Below are positions 1 through 6,923 of a DNA stretch of 20,209 bases, piece after piece (position 1 is the first letter of the stretch; each line of letters begins with the position of its first letter). This DNA is from a virus. The position numbers and the translations under genes were made by a program. The notes below the pieces were generated by a model. The model had not been told where the DNA came from. It made no database searches and saw only the letters and a program-made list of their open reading frames with translations. The stretch lies in IMG/VR virus record IMGVR_UViG_3300023174_000764, positions 1-20,209 of that record; one strand, written 5' to 3'.

Positions 1-553
1 GTTTGATGTTTTTCAACTGGTCATTTGCAAGTTGCGGAATATTTTCTGCCTCTACAGAAGATCCATTCATGCGAACACGAAAGAGTGGGCGATTCCCACC
101 ACTAGCTCCATAAAGATACTGCCCATGCTTAACTATGCGTACATTTTCAGCTGACCCAATATTAATAGGTGAGCCTGTCCATCTATCATTTAATGCAACA
201 GGTTGATTGGCTGTAGTCAAAGGAGTATTAAGGTATGCCGATGTGTCATAACTAAAAACTCCAGTACCGCTTGCAAAAACTAATCTACTTGCTTGACCAC
301 TATCTTTAAGCACAGATAACTCACGTATTGGATTAGATGTAGTGTAGTTAAAGTTTGGCCCAGATGGGTTCATCCATACAGAAAGCCATCCGTTACGTGG
401 ACGTAGAGTATTGCCATAGACAAATAGATTTTGTAAAGACTGAAAGTAGTTTTGTTGAAGTTCGTTGGGCTGGTTGTAAGTGTCAATACCAGTAAACGCA
501 CGGTCACCAATGGTAAAAGCTTGTTGATTGTTTGATACTTGTCGCAATGCCAT
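1..553 (-). CDS. Tail hub/nozzle-like structural protein, partial (C-terminus beyond window)
   Basis: An open frame runs from ATG at 553 to the left window edge, giving 184 codons without a stop, so the 3' end is missing. The start overlaps the stop of the upstream gene as TAATG, like several neighbours. The protein begins MALRQVSNNQQAF and continues with GIDTYNQPNELQQNYF and a TLRPRNGW segment. It is rich in short beta-strand-like stretches and Asn/Gly turns and has no signal peptide or membrane segment. An early 'x-RP-x-GW' turn followed by repeated strands is often seen in phage tail proteins with a propeller-like fold, including podoviral nozzle or hub proteins. That assignment is an inference from style and from its place at the end of the fibre genes. 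It could instead be another fibre or receptor-binding subunit. That it is coding is well supported; the function is not. Confidence 0.6.
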   Translation of the reverse strand, partial: MALRQVSNNQQAFTIGDRAFTGIDTYNQPNELQQNYFQSLQNLFVYGNTLRPRNGWLSVWMNPSGPNFNYTTSNPIRELSVLKDSGQASRLVFASGTGVFSYDTSAYLNTPLTTANQPVALNDRWTGSPINIGSAENVRIVKHGQYLYGASGGNRPLFRVRMNGSSVEAENIPQLANDQLKNIK

Positions 554-810
554 TATTCGCAAGCCTTTCGTTGCCATGCATTTGTAAGCGTAGCAGACTG
601 AGTATACGATTCAGTTTCTGGAGTAAACACATATAACCTAAATATAGGTAACGTATATGGTAAAGATGAATAACCAACATCGCAAGATTGAGATATCCAT
701 TGATTAATAACACTACCATCACGCTTATAGGTAGGACACTCACATCCAGTAGATGGAGTAGATAATCCTCCTAGCCATCGAAATGCATATGACCTATATC
801 CTGCCGCCAT
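553..810 (-). CDS. Small tail-associated protein, 85 aa, function unknown
   Basis: This is an 85-residue protein starting MAAGYRSYAFRWLGG. It has four cysteines (two in CECP, then SCDVG and the penultimate residue) and a short hydrophobic beta-rich middle. Its ATG at 810 overlaps the stop of the BppU-like gene (TAATG), and its own stop overlaps the ATG of the following tail gene in the same way, so it is coupled on both sides. The opening 'AGYR...F.WLGG' pattern resembles small proteins I associate with phage fibre clusters, but I know no function for it. The position suggests a virion tail component or a fibre chaperone. The double overlap makes it very likely to be a real gene. Confidence 0.68.
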   Translation of the reverse strand: MAAGYRSYAFRWLGGLSTPSTGCECPTYKRDGSVINQWISQSCDVGYSSLPYTLPIFRLYVFTPETESYTQSATLTNAWQRKACE

Positions 811-1718
811 TATGGGTCGATTCCTGTAACTGGGTCAGCAGACGCACTAGATGCAACAGCGGCAGTCCACGATAAAGCATCAACTGCATCGTATACGCTA
901 AGTGTAGCACCTACAATTTCAGACTTATTACGCAATGCATACAATGCTTCTTTGACTAGCCGTCCACTGTTCGAGCCGCCACCCACGTTGCGATTAAGTA
1001 GTGCATCCGCAATAGATTCAACATATAGCGTTCCTGCTATAGTGTTTGTATCCGAGACTATTGCTTGACTATTTACCCCAGCCTCATACAGCCAGTATCC
1101 AGATGTACCAGAAGCAAAGCCTACTTGTGGGTCACGTGTCCAAACCGCAGTAACAATTTCTGTAACAGCATCGGTTGCTAGTGCGTCTGCGTCAATAGCA
1201 TCCGTAGCAATAGCCGAGGCGGTTATTGTATTGTTTTGCATCTGATGAACGTTTGCCGCAATATGATTGCTTGCATTTATGCTTACTTCATTGGTTGTTG
1301 ATGCTGTTGCACTACGCACTAATCGTGCGCCAAAGGTATTGGCTGTTGTATATGACGCAAGCAACGCATTGTATACATTGGCGGCAGTAAGCCCTAGTGT
1401 AAACCTACCAACACAAGAACCAACAACGCTAACTGAATCAACCGTACCAGTCGTAATCACACACTCAAACTCGCCACCATTAGCGTAAAATGTGCCATCT
1501 GTTGCTGTCGTTATATTGACGTTATGCAGACCTGTTCTACTATCAAAGTCAACTGATAGCGTTACACCAGCGATTGATTCCGTGACGCTATTATCTTTAT
1601 ATACGGAAACAACTGGACTGCCAGCAAGCGTAAATGGCGCACCCGTAGAGGGACGGTAAGTTGTGAACTTAAAGTCTATTACATCACCAGCAGTAAAGTC
1701 ACCTAGATACTTACTCAT
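810..1718 (-). CDS. BppU-like fibre/baseplate protein with C-terminal repeat-tag module
   Basis: A 302-residue structural protein. Residues 1-108 form an immunoglobulin-like beta domain with the signature GDVIDFKF near the start and GAPFTLAGSPVVSVYKD at 26-42, a pattern seen in BppU-type N-terminal modules of phage fibres and baseplates. Residues 110-235 are Ala/Thr/Asn-rich with short repeated elements (AIATDAIDADALATDAVTE) that look like a trimeric stalk. Residues 237-302 match the C-terminus of the spike protein at 3071-4735: both have ADA-I/L-LNR, then R-x2-ALxALRNK or ALRAMRNK, then a T-x-SVY strand and a W-T strand. The start ATG at 1718 overlaps the upstream stop (ATGA), with GGGG eight bases upstream. 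It is probably part of the host-contacting tail apparatus. The exact role is inferred. Confidence 0.75.
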   Translation of the reverse strand: MSKYLGDFTAGDVIDFKFTTYRPSTGAPFTLAGSPVVSVYKDNSVTESIAGVTLSVDFDSRTGLHNVNITTATDGTFYANGGEFECVITTGTVDSVSVVGSCVGRFTLGLTAANVYNALLASYTTANTFGARLVRSATASTTNEVSINASNHIAANVHQMQNNTITASAIATDAIDADALATDAVTEIVTAVWTRDPQVGFASGTSGYWLYEAGVNSQAIVSDTNTIAGTLYVESIADALLNRNVGGGSNSGRLVKEALYALRNKSEIVGATLSVYDAVDALSWTAAVASSASADPVTGIDP

Positions 1719-2815
1719 CTGACATACCCCGCTAACGGATTAGCCGCTAAACCACCACCACCGGTTGACGAAGTCAAATCATCGATAATTAACTGCATTG
1801 GCATCCACGTTGTTGTCGTATCCGTCCACGCTCCAGTGCCAGTACGAGTAGTCGCATGATAAGTTCCACCCGGTATAAAAGCACTACTACAGTCTGTCGC
1901 ACCGCTAAATTCAATATATGTCATACACCCTAGAGTAGCACTCGTTGCTTGAACTGCAATTCTATAATCCGTATTTGGTGACAAGGCGGTTAACGTTGAC
2001 TCATCAAAGTAGTAGTCACGCAATAAAAGCGTAGCAGCATTGTAGGCTTCTTGATTAGTGAATGACCGACTCTGCAACACAGTATTAGAGGAGTCATATA
2101 GGTTCAAGTCCCACGTCGATGCACTGTTAGTTGGTCCAACATTCATTCGTACGCCAGCGATTTTGTACGACGTTACGGTTGACGCTGGTAGGCTAAACTT
2201 CATGCCACGCTGATTAGGTGTAGCCCCAGAGTTCCACGAACTGATACTGGCTGGCTTGTGAGCGATGCGATACTGCGTTGTTGATGAACCACATCCAATA
2301 GTTGGCAGGATTTGAGTTGACGTTTTAGACCCAGAAACAGTATTCAGAACGGTCTGTATATAAGGGAATACGGCAAGAGAAGAACCCACACCAGTACCAC
2401 TAGTGCCAAACATTGTGAGGTTATCGCTTCCTGTATTCCACGTCCCAGACAATGCCTGTATGACGATTGCGTAGTATTGACCACGAGTAATCGTAGCGTT
2501 TGTAGACAGCGTCCATTCTTTGATTCCATTGGCTGGAAAGTTTGTAGCATCTGTTGTCAGGTCAACGTAGCCTAGCCACGTACCAGTGGCTAATCCTGTT
2601 GTCGCACCTACTGTTTGAATGCCAACACGAGTTGTACCCGGTGTGCCACCACGGGTATTGACCCAACCAGTCACTCTAGTAATGGTTGCATCTTCTTCCG
2701 CCTGACATATGAGTGAAATGTAATCACTGATTGCAGACAGCGTATAAGTGGTTGGTCCAGAAACAGAAGAAAGCATAGGCATCTCTGTTGGTATGAATGC
2801 ACGTACTTTAGCCAT
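1715..2815 (-). CDS. Tandem beta-sandwich fibre/receptor-binding-like protein
   Basis: A 366-residue, Thr/Ser/Gly-rich, all-beta protein. It appears to contain two related sandwich domains of about 150 residues. The first (about 25-175) has ITRVTGWVNTRGG, a TRVGIQTVG strand and YYAIVIQAL. The second (about 200-345) has YKIAGVRMNVGP, a WDLNLYDSSN strand and DYRIAVQATS, in the same order. Such jelly-roll domains are common in carbohydrate-binding and fibre proteins. A Gly-rich TGGGG linker leads to a short C-terminal tail. The start lies eight bases inside the end of the small gene at 2808-3059 and has no good Shine-Dalgarno, so coupled translation is likely. Receptor binding is inferred from fold style and neighbours; no catalytic motif is visible. 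Confidence 0.7.
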   Translation of the reverse strand: MAKVRAFIPTEMPMLSSVSGPTTYTLSAISDYISLICQAEEDATITRVTGWVNTRGGTPGTTRVGIQTVGATTGLATGTWLGYVDLTTDATNFPANGIKEWTLSTNATITRGQYYAIVIQALSGTWNTGSDNLTMFGTSGTGVGSSLAVFPYIQTVLNTVSGSKTSTQILPTIGCGSSTTQYRIAHKPASISSWNSGATPNQRGMKFSLPASTVTSYKIAGVRMNVGPTNSASTWDLNLYDSSNTVLQSRSFTNQEAYNAATLLLRDYYFDESTLTALSPNTDYRIAVQATSATLGCMTYIEFSGATDCSSAFIPGGTYHATTRTGTGAWTDTTTTWMPMQLIIDDLTSSTGGGGLAANPLAGYVR

Positions 2816-3059
2816 TGATAGTCACTATCTGCCCATTCGGCGCATTAGAGTCAAGAGTTGCACTTATCGGTAATCGGTTTGCTTTCATATACTCAATCAT
2901 CAACAACGAACGCAAAAGCCTACCGGCTATCGCTTCTAGTTCCTCTTCAGAATATGCAAGCAACTCAGCCAATGTGGTTGTTGCAAACTGCTTGTCTGCA
3001 AACCTAATGGTGAAGTCACCGTGTTCTAAAATTTCCGTAAGTGTGATTGTGCGTTGCAT
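2808..3059 (-). CDS. Small protein between spike and fibre genes, 83 aa
   Basis: An 83-residue protein starting MQRTITLTEILEHGDF. The first half is strand-like (TIRFADKQFATTT) and the middle is a long predicted helix with an acidic face (LAELLAYSEEELEAIAGRLL). An AAGG motif lies nine bases upstream of the ATG, and the preceding spike gene stops 11 bases away. The last eight bases overlap the start of the fibre gene at 2815. No family is recognised. Small helical proteins in such positions are sometimes fibre assembly chaperones or joints between fibre segments, but nothing in the sequence proves this. The coding call is supported by position, start signal and overlap. Confidence 0.65.
   Translation of the reverse strand: MQRTITLTEILEHGDFTIRFADKQFATTTLAELLAYSEEELEAIAGRLLRSLLMIEYMKANRLPISATLDSNAPNGQIVTING
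2817..2829. repeat. Short inverted repeat abutting the start of the fibre gene
   Basis: GATAGTCACTATC is a perfect inverted repeat (six-base arms, one-base centre) one base upstream of the ATG at 2815. On the mRNA it could form a five-base stem with a three-base loop where a Shine-Dalgarno would normally sit. It lies inside the last codons of the 83-residue gene and may be chance. Confidence 0.3.
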
Positions 3060-3070
3060 TGATATATACC

Positions 3071-4735
3071 TTACGCTGGGTCTACCGTTACGTCAGCAGT
3101 GTTAGACAACGAGCCTGTCCACGCTATCGCCGAGTCATCCTCTTTGTATACACTCATTGTGCCTGTACCTACAGATACCTTATTACGCATTGCTCGCAAT
3201 GCACTACGAACGGTACGTTCGTTCAGCGTGTCTGTACCGTCACCTGTACTGTCCAACTTACGGTTGAGAATAGCGTCTGCTGTCTGTGCTGCTGTAAGAC
3301 CACCACTCGAAAGTTTGATAGTCATGACCGCACCGTTAGTACCGCTTGCACCTCTAACCACTATCGTGACATCGTCAGCACCAGCCGCAAGCGCAGCATC
3401 AGGCACGTCCAATCTGTAGACTCCCGGCATATTGGTTGCGTCAACCTCGGCAAAGCCACCAGCAGTCCACGCCTGAGCGATTGTACGGGCTACTAGAGGG
3501 ATAGATACAGATGCAGTCCTTGTGCGGTTGTATCGGGCTGTGAGACCGCTCGTAGAGGCTGTAAGACCTGTAGCACCGAGGTACAGTTCGATGGATTGTG
3601 ATGTGGACGCTGGAGCGATTGTGATGGCGGAAGCGTTGCGCTCGATGCCACCACTGTAGCCAATATTTGTAGGGTTGCTTGTAATTACTCTGTATGTGCC
3701 AGACCCTGCATCCGGGCTAGTACCAGTCCACGTTACGCCATACATATCAGTAGCAGGTGCGCCGCTTGCTGTACCAAATGATGCATTTGAGCTGACAAGA
3801 GTACTTGTAAACGGCTGTAGGTTATTGATGCCGGTTAGTAACGAATCGAATAGGTCAACCCCGGAAAGTCCGCCAGTGGTTGAGTTCGTATTCACAGACA
3901 CGTTGTTAAGGCTCGCAGTGGTCAATCTGTTGTTGTTGGATACAACTTTGTTCGCAGTCGTATCACTGTAGAGTGCGACACCAAAGAATAAAAATAAAGA
4001 GTTTGATACAACTAATGGATTACTGGTACTGTATGCCCCAACCCAACTTACGCCGTAATCTCCACCGAAGAATGTACAGTTTCGTATATTTCCGCCACCA
4101 GCATTGGCATTGCCAGTCGCCATTTCAATGCATCTAATAACGCCACTGGTCAACAATGGAAATATCAAGCAGTCCTCAATAACAAATGGATTGTTATAAG
4201 CACTAGTATGCGAACCAAATTCCATTTGAATGATTGGTCTGCCAGCAATCATTACACATTTTGACCACGTATGAGATAACGGTTTAGTTGGTCCGTTACC
4301 GTTACATCCAATGCTTCCAATAAATACACACTTTGTAAACGTAATGTATGTACACCCTGAAATCGTCAACAATGTTGACTTAGCAGATGCATTCTCAAAT
4401 ACGATATTGGAAAAGTTTATGTAATCTTTGTTTGTAATCGTAAGGACATTGTTTGTTGTACCGGTCGCTATATTTGCAACTGGGGTTATTCTGACCGGCC
4501 CTGCTGTACTTGATGTATACGTGCCAGTCGGGTCGCCGATAAAATTAATCTGATTACCAGATGTCCCTGTTGCTCCCGTATAGGTCAAATTACTTGCACT
4601 CAGGTAGTTTCCGGGAGCAAGATAAACCGTATCTCCAGCCGCTGCATTTGCTAACGCTAACGCTAGAGTAGTTGGTGAGCCAATCGTGCCGGGATACCCT
4701 GCGGAACCAGTACTAGACACATACGCCGTTGCCAT
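3071..4735 (-). CDS. Tail spike with N-terminal right-handed beta-helix and C-terminal BppU-like and tag modules
   Basis: A 554-residue virion protein with three regions. Residues 1-365 look like a right-handed parallel beta-helix: a pectate-lyase-type entry (ALALANAAAGDTVYLAPGNY at 25-44) followed by regular rungs such as YINFSNIVFENAS and ITFTKCVFIG, and repeated 'NC.F' or 'S.C' turns. This architecture is typical of phage tail spikes that bind or cut surface polysaccharide. No catalytic pair can be named from sequence alone. Residues about 370-475 form a beta-sandwich with GGFAEVDATNMPGVYRLDVP and DDVTIVVRGA, a module often found in modular phage fibres. Residues 486-554 form the tag also present at the end of the protein at 810-1718. 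The ATG at 4735 overlaps the upstream stop (TAATG). Confidence 0.8.
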   Translation of the reverse strand: MATAYVSSTGSAGYPGTIGSPTTLALALANAAAGDTVYLAPGNYLSASNLTYTGATGTSGNQINFIGDPTGTYTSSTAGPVRITPVANIATGTTNNVLTITNKDYINFSNIVFENASAKSTLLTISGCTYITFTKCVFIGSIGCNGNGPTKPLSHTWSKCVMIAGRPIIQMEFGSHTSAYNNPFVIEDCLIFPLLTSGVIRCIEMATGNANAGGGNIRNCTFFGGDYGVSWVGAYSTSNPLVVSNSLFLFFGVALYSDTTANKVVSNNNRLTTASLNNVSVNTNSTTGGLSGVDLFDSLLTGINNLQPFTSTLVSSNASFGTASGAPATDMYGVTWTGTSPDAGSGTYRVITSNPTNIGYSGGIERNASAITIAPASTSQSIELYLGATGLTASTSGLTARYNRTRTASVSIPLVARTIAQAWTAGGFAEVDATNMPGVYRLDVPDAALAAGADDVTIVVRGASGTNGAVMTIKLSSGGLTAAQTADAILNRKLDSTGDGTDTLNERTVRSALRAMRNKVSVGTGTMSVYKEDDSAIAWTGSLSNTADVTVDPA

Positions 4736-4962
4736 TATTCAGCCGCCCCTGTCACGATTTGATTTGCCATAATGCTTGCGAACTGTTGCACGATGCTGTA
4801 CTGAAATTGTTCATCCTGCATTACCCACCAGGTATTAACGCTGGTTCCATCAACACCAAACGTGCCTAAGATATTCCCGGCATCGTCTTCGATATCACCA
4901 AATACACGCCAGTCGGTAGACGGTGCTGGTTCCTTTTGGATGTAGAAGTTTTGCAGGTTCAT
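4735..4962 (-). CDS. Small acidic structural-type protein, 75 aa
   Basis: A 75-residue protein, MNLQNFYIQKEPAPST at the start, followed by WRVFGDIEDDAGNILGTFG (strand-turn-strand), then an amphipathic helix ending in VQQFASIMANQIVTGAAE. There is no signal peptide or membrane segment. A good AAGGTG motif lies five bases upstream of the ATG. The start overlaps the stop of the 44-residue gene (ATGA), and its stop overlaps the start of the spike gene (TAATG). Being coupled directly to the spike suggests a small tail component or assembly factor, but I recognise no family and infer this only from context. Confidence 0.68.
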   Translation of the reverse strand: MNLQNFYIQKEPAPSTDWRVFGDIEDDAGNILGTFGVDGTSVNTWWVMQDEQFQYSIVQQFASIMANQIVTGAAE

Positions 4963-5093
4963 TTGCCCACCTTCAAACTGTTCGGCTGCACACCCTTGAA
5001 CGGCATCGTCAAGAACGCCAGCACACTAGAGACCGCAGCGGAGACACCAGCCGCTACCGCCTTGCTCCCGTACAGTGCCATCACTGCGCCCAT
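4959..5093 (-). CDS. Very small hydrophobic protein, 44 aa, coupled on both sides
   Basis: A short gene that fills the space between 5093 and 4962. The ATG at 5093 overlaps the upstream stop as ATGA, and its own TGA overlaps the next ATG in the same way. An AAGG/GAAG-type ribosome site (GGAAGGTGAAGAAGTG) precedes the start. The protein is MGAVMALYGSK followed by an Ala/Val-rich hydrophobic stretch (about residues 12-32, ending AFLTMPF) and a short tail with two lysines (SLKVGK). One membrane-spanning or membrane-associated helix is plausible. Together with the holin-like gene two positions upstream it may belong to a lysis or membrane set, but this is inference. The exact fit of both ends is the main evidence that it is coding. 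Confidence 0.62.
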   Translation of the reverse strand: MGAVMALYGSKAVAAGVSAAVSSVLAFLTMPFKGVQPNSLKVGK

Positions 5094-5275
5094 CACTTCT
5101 TCACCTTCCTATTCGCAATAGCAACCAACGTAAGATCACGTAGCATCTCAAGATCTGATGTACTCATAAAGTCTAAGTTGTCAGCAATCTGACGCAATAC
5201 CAAAGCCTCACCAAAAGGCACTTTGACCTCAGGGATGTTAGCGATCTTCTTTACAAATTTGCTTAGCCAAGACAT
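5093..5275 (-). CDS. Small helical protein, 60 aa, after the holin-like gene
   Basis: A 60-residue protein from ATG at 5275 (MSWLSKFVKKIANIPEVKV). A GTG at 5284 would add three residues (MNN) and is the alternative; its AAGG is only three bases away, while for the ATG it is 12 bases away, so the start is undecided. The N-terminus is a basic amphipathic helix, the centre is neutral (FGEALVLRQIADNLDF) and the C-terminus is basic (IANRKVKK). Its stop overlaps the ATG of the 44-residue gene (ATGA), and the upstream holin-like gene ends one base before the ATG. The family is unknown. A role at the membrane beside the holin-like protein is possible but unproven. Confidence 0.6.
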   Translation of the reverse strand: MSWLSKFVKKIANIPEVKVPFGEALVLRQIADNLDFMSTSDLEMLRDLTLVAIANRKVKK

Positions 5276-5276
5276 G

Positions 5277-5561
5277 TTATTCACTTACCTTTTTTAAAGA
5301 CTTCTCAATGATTAGGTTAAAAGCTTGTACCGTGCGAAGACCAAGAGTACCAAGTAAGAACGACAGCCCAATCATCTGATGTGGCTGCTCCCAGCCTAGT
5401 TGATGAGCCATGATAGGAGTAAGGTAGATAGCGGACGCAGTGCCAGACAAAACTGTGATGGCTCCTTGGATCACATTCTTGATATTCTTCCAATCAGTGC
5501 CAATAAGAGCACCGACAAAGCCAGCAAGTAGCGTATTTAAGTCAATCTGAAACTTATCCAT
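5277..5561 (-). CDS. Putative holin-like small membrane protein
   Basis: A 94-residue protein with the layout of a small phage holin. Weakly hydrophobic residues 9-21 (NTLLAGFVGALIG) are followed by two clear hydrophobic segments, about 30-51 (IQGAITVLSGTASAIYLTPI) and 63-84 (MIGLSFLLGTLGLRTVQAFN), and a charged C-terminus (EKSLKKVSE). AGGA lies six bases before the ATG at 5561. Holins make membrane lesions that let an endolysin reach the cell wall. No endolysin or clear spanin is present in this window, so lysis is inferred only from size and topology. It could instead be another small phage membrane protein. It sits among virion genes between the adaptor and spike regions, not in a compact lysis cassette. 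Confidence 0.6.
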   Translation of the reverse strand: MDKFQIDLNTLLAGFVGALIGTDWKNIKNVIQGAITVLSGTASAIYLTPIMAHQLGWEQPHQMIGLSFLLGTLGLRTVQAFNLIIEKSLKKVSE

Positions 5562-5573
5562 TGTCGGTCCTCA

Positions 5574-6266
5574 TTATTTACCTGATGGTGCTATCGGGGG
5601 TATTGCAAACAATGCACCGGGTGTTTTATAAGATGTGTCTAACTGTGCCCACAAGGTCATGCGAGACATGTCGTACCAATCTTTCCAAAATGCACGTCCC
5701 ACTAAAGATGGATCGTCATAGTTCTTCATTGCTATTTTAGCAGCTGCGTATGCTGGCAGAGCTTTTAATAAAATGTCATCAGGTGCAAATGAAAATGTTC
5801 CAGATCCAGCTAAAATTGGCGTAGCACTAATTGCTCCAGTTACATCAACTGTTACAGCAGTAGCAGGTTTTGGATATAGACCTAATTGGTACGGGCCATT
5901 TCGATACCAATACTGTGGTGCGCCAGTGGTATTTAAATAATTGTAGTTAAATGCTTGTAACTCTTGCTCGCCACAGTGAGTTAACACACTTGACGAAATA
6001 ATAACAACTTGTGGATACCATAAGGCTGTGTTTGCAAATGAGTTTACACGAGCAGTGGTTGTTACAATTTGTATAGTTCCCTGTTCATAACAACAGGTGC
6101 GCGTCATTTCTTCAGCGCCTTCATTTAAATAATCTAATATTGTGTCGTTAGACGACACAGTTGCAGCGCCACCGACACCAGTGGCTAATTCACCAACGAC
6201 ACTAGCATTAGTCTCATTAAGTAATTTAAGTACTTCATTTCGTAATACAGTAAAGCCGAGAGCCAT
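5574..6266 (-). CDS. Head-tail adaptor-like protein (second copy)
   Basis: A 230-residue protein. A helical N-terminal part (VLRNEVLKLLNE; ILDYLNEGAEEMTR at 43-56) is followed by strands and then by the conserved-looking APQYWYRNG...LGLYPKP (116-134) and a C-terminal helical block with APDDILLKALPAYAAAKIAM at 161-180 and WKDWYDMSRM. This helix, strand, 'PQY' and 'Y/LPxP' pattern, ending in a helix that lists monomers, fits the adaptor family that joins portal to tail in podovirus-like phages. The upstream gene at 6266-6913 shows the same pattern, suggesting an old duplication. The ATG overlaps the upstream stop (TAATG). The function is inferred from pattern and position after the capsid genes. 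Confidence 0.65.
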   Translation of the reverse strand: MALGFTVLRNEVLKLLNETNASVVGELATGVGGAATVSSNDTILDYLNEGAEEMTRTCCYEQGTIQIVTTTARVNSFANTALWYPQVVIISSSVLTHCGEQELQAFNYNYLNTTGAPQYWYRNGPYQLGLYPKPATAVTVDVTGAISATPILAGSGTFSFAPDDILLKALPAYAAAKIAMKNYDDPSLVGRAFWKDWYDMSRMTLWAQLDTSYKTPGALFAIPPIAPSGK

Positions 6267-6913
6267 TACACAGATCTCCGTATATACATGGCAGCATTTG
6301 ACTCTATATGGCCCAACCTGTCAAGGTATTCACTCTTGTAAATTGTCATACCATCTATATCACGCAACTGCATAGCGCGTAAATATAACACGTTATAAAC
6401 AAGGCAGTCGTGAGACATTTCAGGTAAGGGACATGGAGTAGCATCTGTGTTTGCTAAAGGACTGCCAGCTGAATTGTATTGCCAGTTATCACCCGGTTGT
6501 GCGTATCCTTCTATTAGTAGTCCATTAGTAACGCTAACACTAGGAGGTGGTAATAATACAATTTTGTTCATACCGTGAATGGCACAGTATTGAGGAACAT
6601 ATTCAGCTGGTTGATTTCTGTAGTCATCAAGAATCTGATCACTAAAGCTTGCAAGTTTGATTTCATTGTAATCTCCAGTTTCATCTTTGATCCGGATTAC
6701 TCTAATTTTGTAGACGTCAGGGGAACAATAATCACTTGTTCCCCCGACTGTAGAAAGATATCGCCTTCCAACAAAACAATCTGTTTTACGGGCAATATCG
6801 TTAGCTGCCTCAATAATAATGTAATCTAGGCCAAACGGATCTCGATCATGCTCGCCGCCAAAATAGTGACGACCAATCATGCGAACCTTTTGTTTAATTT
6901 GACCTAGATTCAT
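6266..6913 (-). CDS. Head-tail adaptor-like protein (first copy)
   Basis: A 215-residue protein with an N-terminal helix (QIKQKVRMIGRHYFGG), a second helix (YIIIEAANDIARKTDCF at 31-47), a beta section (YKIRVIRIKDETGDYNEI), the segment VPQYCAIHGMNKIVLLPPPS at 106-125, and C-terminal helices (MSHDCLVYNVLYLRAMQLRD). This matches the layout of phage adaptor proteins bound beneath the portal. AAGGA lies seven bases upstream of the ATG at 6913. The gene follows the decoration-like gene by 10 bases and overlaps the second adaptor-like gene by one base. Two such genes side by side would fit a two-layer neck. The role is inferred; no enzymatic motif is present. Confidence 0.67.
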   Translation of the reverse strand: MNLGQIKQKVRMIGRHYFGGEHDRDPFGLDYIIIEAANDIARKTDCFVGRRYLSTVGGTSDYCSPDVYKIRVIRIKDETGDYNEIKLASFSDQILDDYRNQPAEYVPQYCAIHGMNKIVLLPPPSVSVTNGLLIEGYAQPGDNWQYNSAGSPLANTDATPCPLPEMSHDCLVYNVLYLRAMQLRDIDGMTIYKSEYLDRLGHIESNAAMYIRRSV

Positions 6914-6923
6914 TACTTATTCC

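Noticed and set aside
504-743. Minus-strand hydrophobic frame of 79 codons that could look like a membrane protein
   Set aside because: It overlaps both the 85-residue gene and the partial tail gene in another frame, while those two are linked by a precise TAATG junction.
3047-3496. Plus-strand frame of 149 codons, Cys-rich
   Set aside because: It is antisense to the spike gene, has an unnatural Cys/Thr/Arg composition and no start context. The spike on the other strand explains the sequence.
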